Assembly: GCA_009843005.1 (NCBI GenBank)
Contig: VYEH01000371.1
Span: 1 to 7,733, forward strand
Direction: 5' to 3'
DNA length: 7,733 nt
Source of the DNA: Pseudomonadota bacterium
Lineage (GTDB): Bacteria > Pseudomonadota > Gammaproteobacteria > Steroidobacterales > Rariloculaceae
The notes under the pieces were generated by a model. That model ran no database searches. It had not been told where the DNA came from and was given only the letters and a program-made list of their open reading frames with translations. This document shows, piece by piece, positions 6,838 through 7,733 of the stretch (positions are counted from its first letter, which is position 1; every line of letters begins with the position of its first letter). The position numbers and the translations under genes were made by a program.

Positions 6838-7733
6838 ATGCAAGAAACTTCGCGCCCTATCAGACACCCGGCGGCACTCACCCTCGTCAACCGCGCCGGA
6901 AGTCTCGCCGAATCAATTGGCTTTCGACCTTTCGAACCCGGATCCAGCCGGATACTTGCCAGGGCGCGGAAACTCAGCGGATTCGATTTTCGCGACGACA
7001 TGTTCCGTGAAGGGCTTGAGCGCCTGATTCGGTCCCTGCAAGCCGAGGCCGGGCTCAATATGTTCGGTAAGTTCGCCATGAGAAACGTCCTGCAGCGCAG
7101 CGCCAATTCGCGTTTCCTCGTTGAGAAGGCGATCTCCGAAAGTCCCGCGATCCTGGACGAATCCATCGACGAACCCGTGTTCATCATTGGCATGCCCAGA
7201 TCCGGTACAACCATCCTGCAAGCGCTCCTGTACCGGGATTCCGCGCACCGCTCGCCGCTGTGTTGGGAGTGCCTGCTGCCCTACCCCGCACCGACGCCGG
7301 AAACCTGGCGGGACAACCCGCGCCTGGACACCGTCCGCAAGGAGTTCGGCCGGCTTTTCAGGCTGGTTCCGGACCTGCGCAGGAAACACTACATGGCGGC
7401 GGACTCGCCCCAGGAGTGCGTAGCGATCACGGCGTTGAACTTCTGCAGTTACCAGTTTCTCGCCCAGGCGTACTTGCCCAGCTACGACCACTGGCTTTCC
7501 AATGAAGCCGATCAGGTGCGGAACCTGCGCTGGCACAAGCGGTTCCTGCAGTATCTCCAATCTGGCGGAATTCGCCCGGTGCGCTGGCTTCTGAAGTCGC
7601 CCGCCCACCTGCTGCGTCTCGAGGCGTTGTTCGATGTCTACCCGGATGCCCGCATCGTTATGCCCCACCGCGAGCCGTCCCGCTTCATCGCCTCCGTGGT
7701 TTTTATTTTTACGGCGACGAGCGAGATCTACAC
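6838..7733 (+). CDS. Sulfotransferase-family protein (PAPS type), 3' end missing
   Basis: An open frame of 298 codons that runs off the right edge. After a roughly 110-residue helical N-terminal region comes VFIIGMPRSGTTILQALL, where PRSGTT (residues 120-125) is the 5'-phosphosulfate-binding loop of PAPS sulfotransferases. LLKSPAHLLRLEALF (Lys253 to His257 core) and DARIVMPHREPSRFIAS (residues 271-286, with Arg278 and Ser286 fitting the 3'-phosphate-binding motif) follow in the expected order. The family moves a sulfuryl group from PAPS to a hydroxyl or amine; the acceptor is unknown. Full-length relatives are about 380-420 residues, so roughly 100 are missing. An in-frame stop at 6793 and the ATG at 6838 bound the start, which has only a weak ribosome-binding site. 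The last 24 bases look like sequencing adapter, so the residues after about position 290 (FTATSEIY) should not be trusted. Confidence 0.85.
   Translation, partial: MQETSRPIRHPAALTLVNRAGSLAESIGFRPFEPGSSRILARARKLSGFDFRDDMFREGLERLIRSLQAEAGLNMFGKFAMRNVLQRSANSRFLVEKAISESPAILDESIDEPVFIIGMPRSGTTILQALLYRDSAHRSPLCWECLLPYPAPTPETWRDNPRLDTVRKEFGRLFRLVPDLRRKHYMAADSPQECVAITALNFCSYQFLAQAYLPSYDHWLSNEADQVRNLRWHKRFLQYLQSGGIRPVRWLLKSPAHLLRLEALFDVYPDARIVMPHREPSRFIASVVFIFTATSEIY
7710..7733 (+). other. Illumina P5 adapter-like sequence at the contig end
   Basis: The final 24 bases match the 3' 24 bases of the Illumina P5 oligonucleotide, including an exact CGAGATCTACAC at the end and an exact TACGGCGAC at the beginning. 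The only mismatches are G for C at 7719 and 7721. The bases just before (7700-7709) are an unusual T-rich run inside a GC-rich gene and may also be non-genomic. The most likely explanation is untrimmed adapter at a contig end. Confidence 0.85.

Overview
The window looks like a piece of a GC-rich Gram-negative chromosome, most likely a free-living proteobacterium (Gammaproteobacteria is my best guess, from the style of the ArgG and TonB-receptor proteins; no rRNA or other phylogenetic marker is present). It has dense protein coding and short gaps, and no tRNA, rRNA, CRISPR array, insertion sequence or phage gene was seen. The last 24 bases match the Illumina P5 adapter at 22 of 24 positions, so the window probably ends at a metagenome contig end and those bases are not genomic.

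Left block (1-4971, all on the minus strand, read right to left): a TonB-dependent outer-membrane receptor; a predicted lipoprotein of the ADP-ribosylglycohydrolase family; a ten-helix permease of the DMT/GRP/ureide-permease type; and the first 21 or so codons of a ribokinase, cut by the left edge. The hydrolase-permease gap is 27 nt and the permease-ribokinase gap at most 67 nt, so these form an operon. The receptor lies 146 nt upstream of the hydrolase in the same direction. In order, the products fit a scavenging route: outer-membrane uptake, release of ribose from an ADP-ribose- or nucleoside-like compound in the cell envelope, import across the inner membrane, and phosphorylation to ribose-5-phosphate. 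This four-gene unit is the most interesting part of the window. It resembles in logic, but not in detail, the ribose-utilisation (rus) locus of Bacteroides; no SusD-like partner is present here.

Divergent gap (4972-5140): 169 nt that must hold the promoters of both the receptor operon and argG. No convincing consensus promoter was found.

Right block (5141-7733, plus strand): argG (argininosuccinate synthase, complete), a small stand-alone SCP2 sterol-carrier-type protein with a GTG start, and the 5' part of a PAPS-type sulfotransferase that runs off the right edge into the adapter-like bases. These three look like ordinary chromosomal genes with no clear functional link to the left block.
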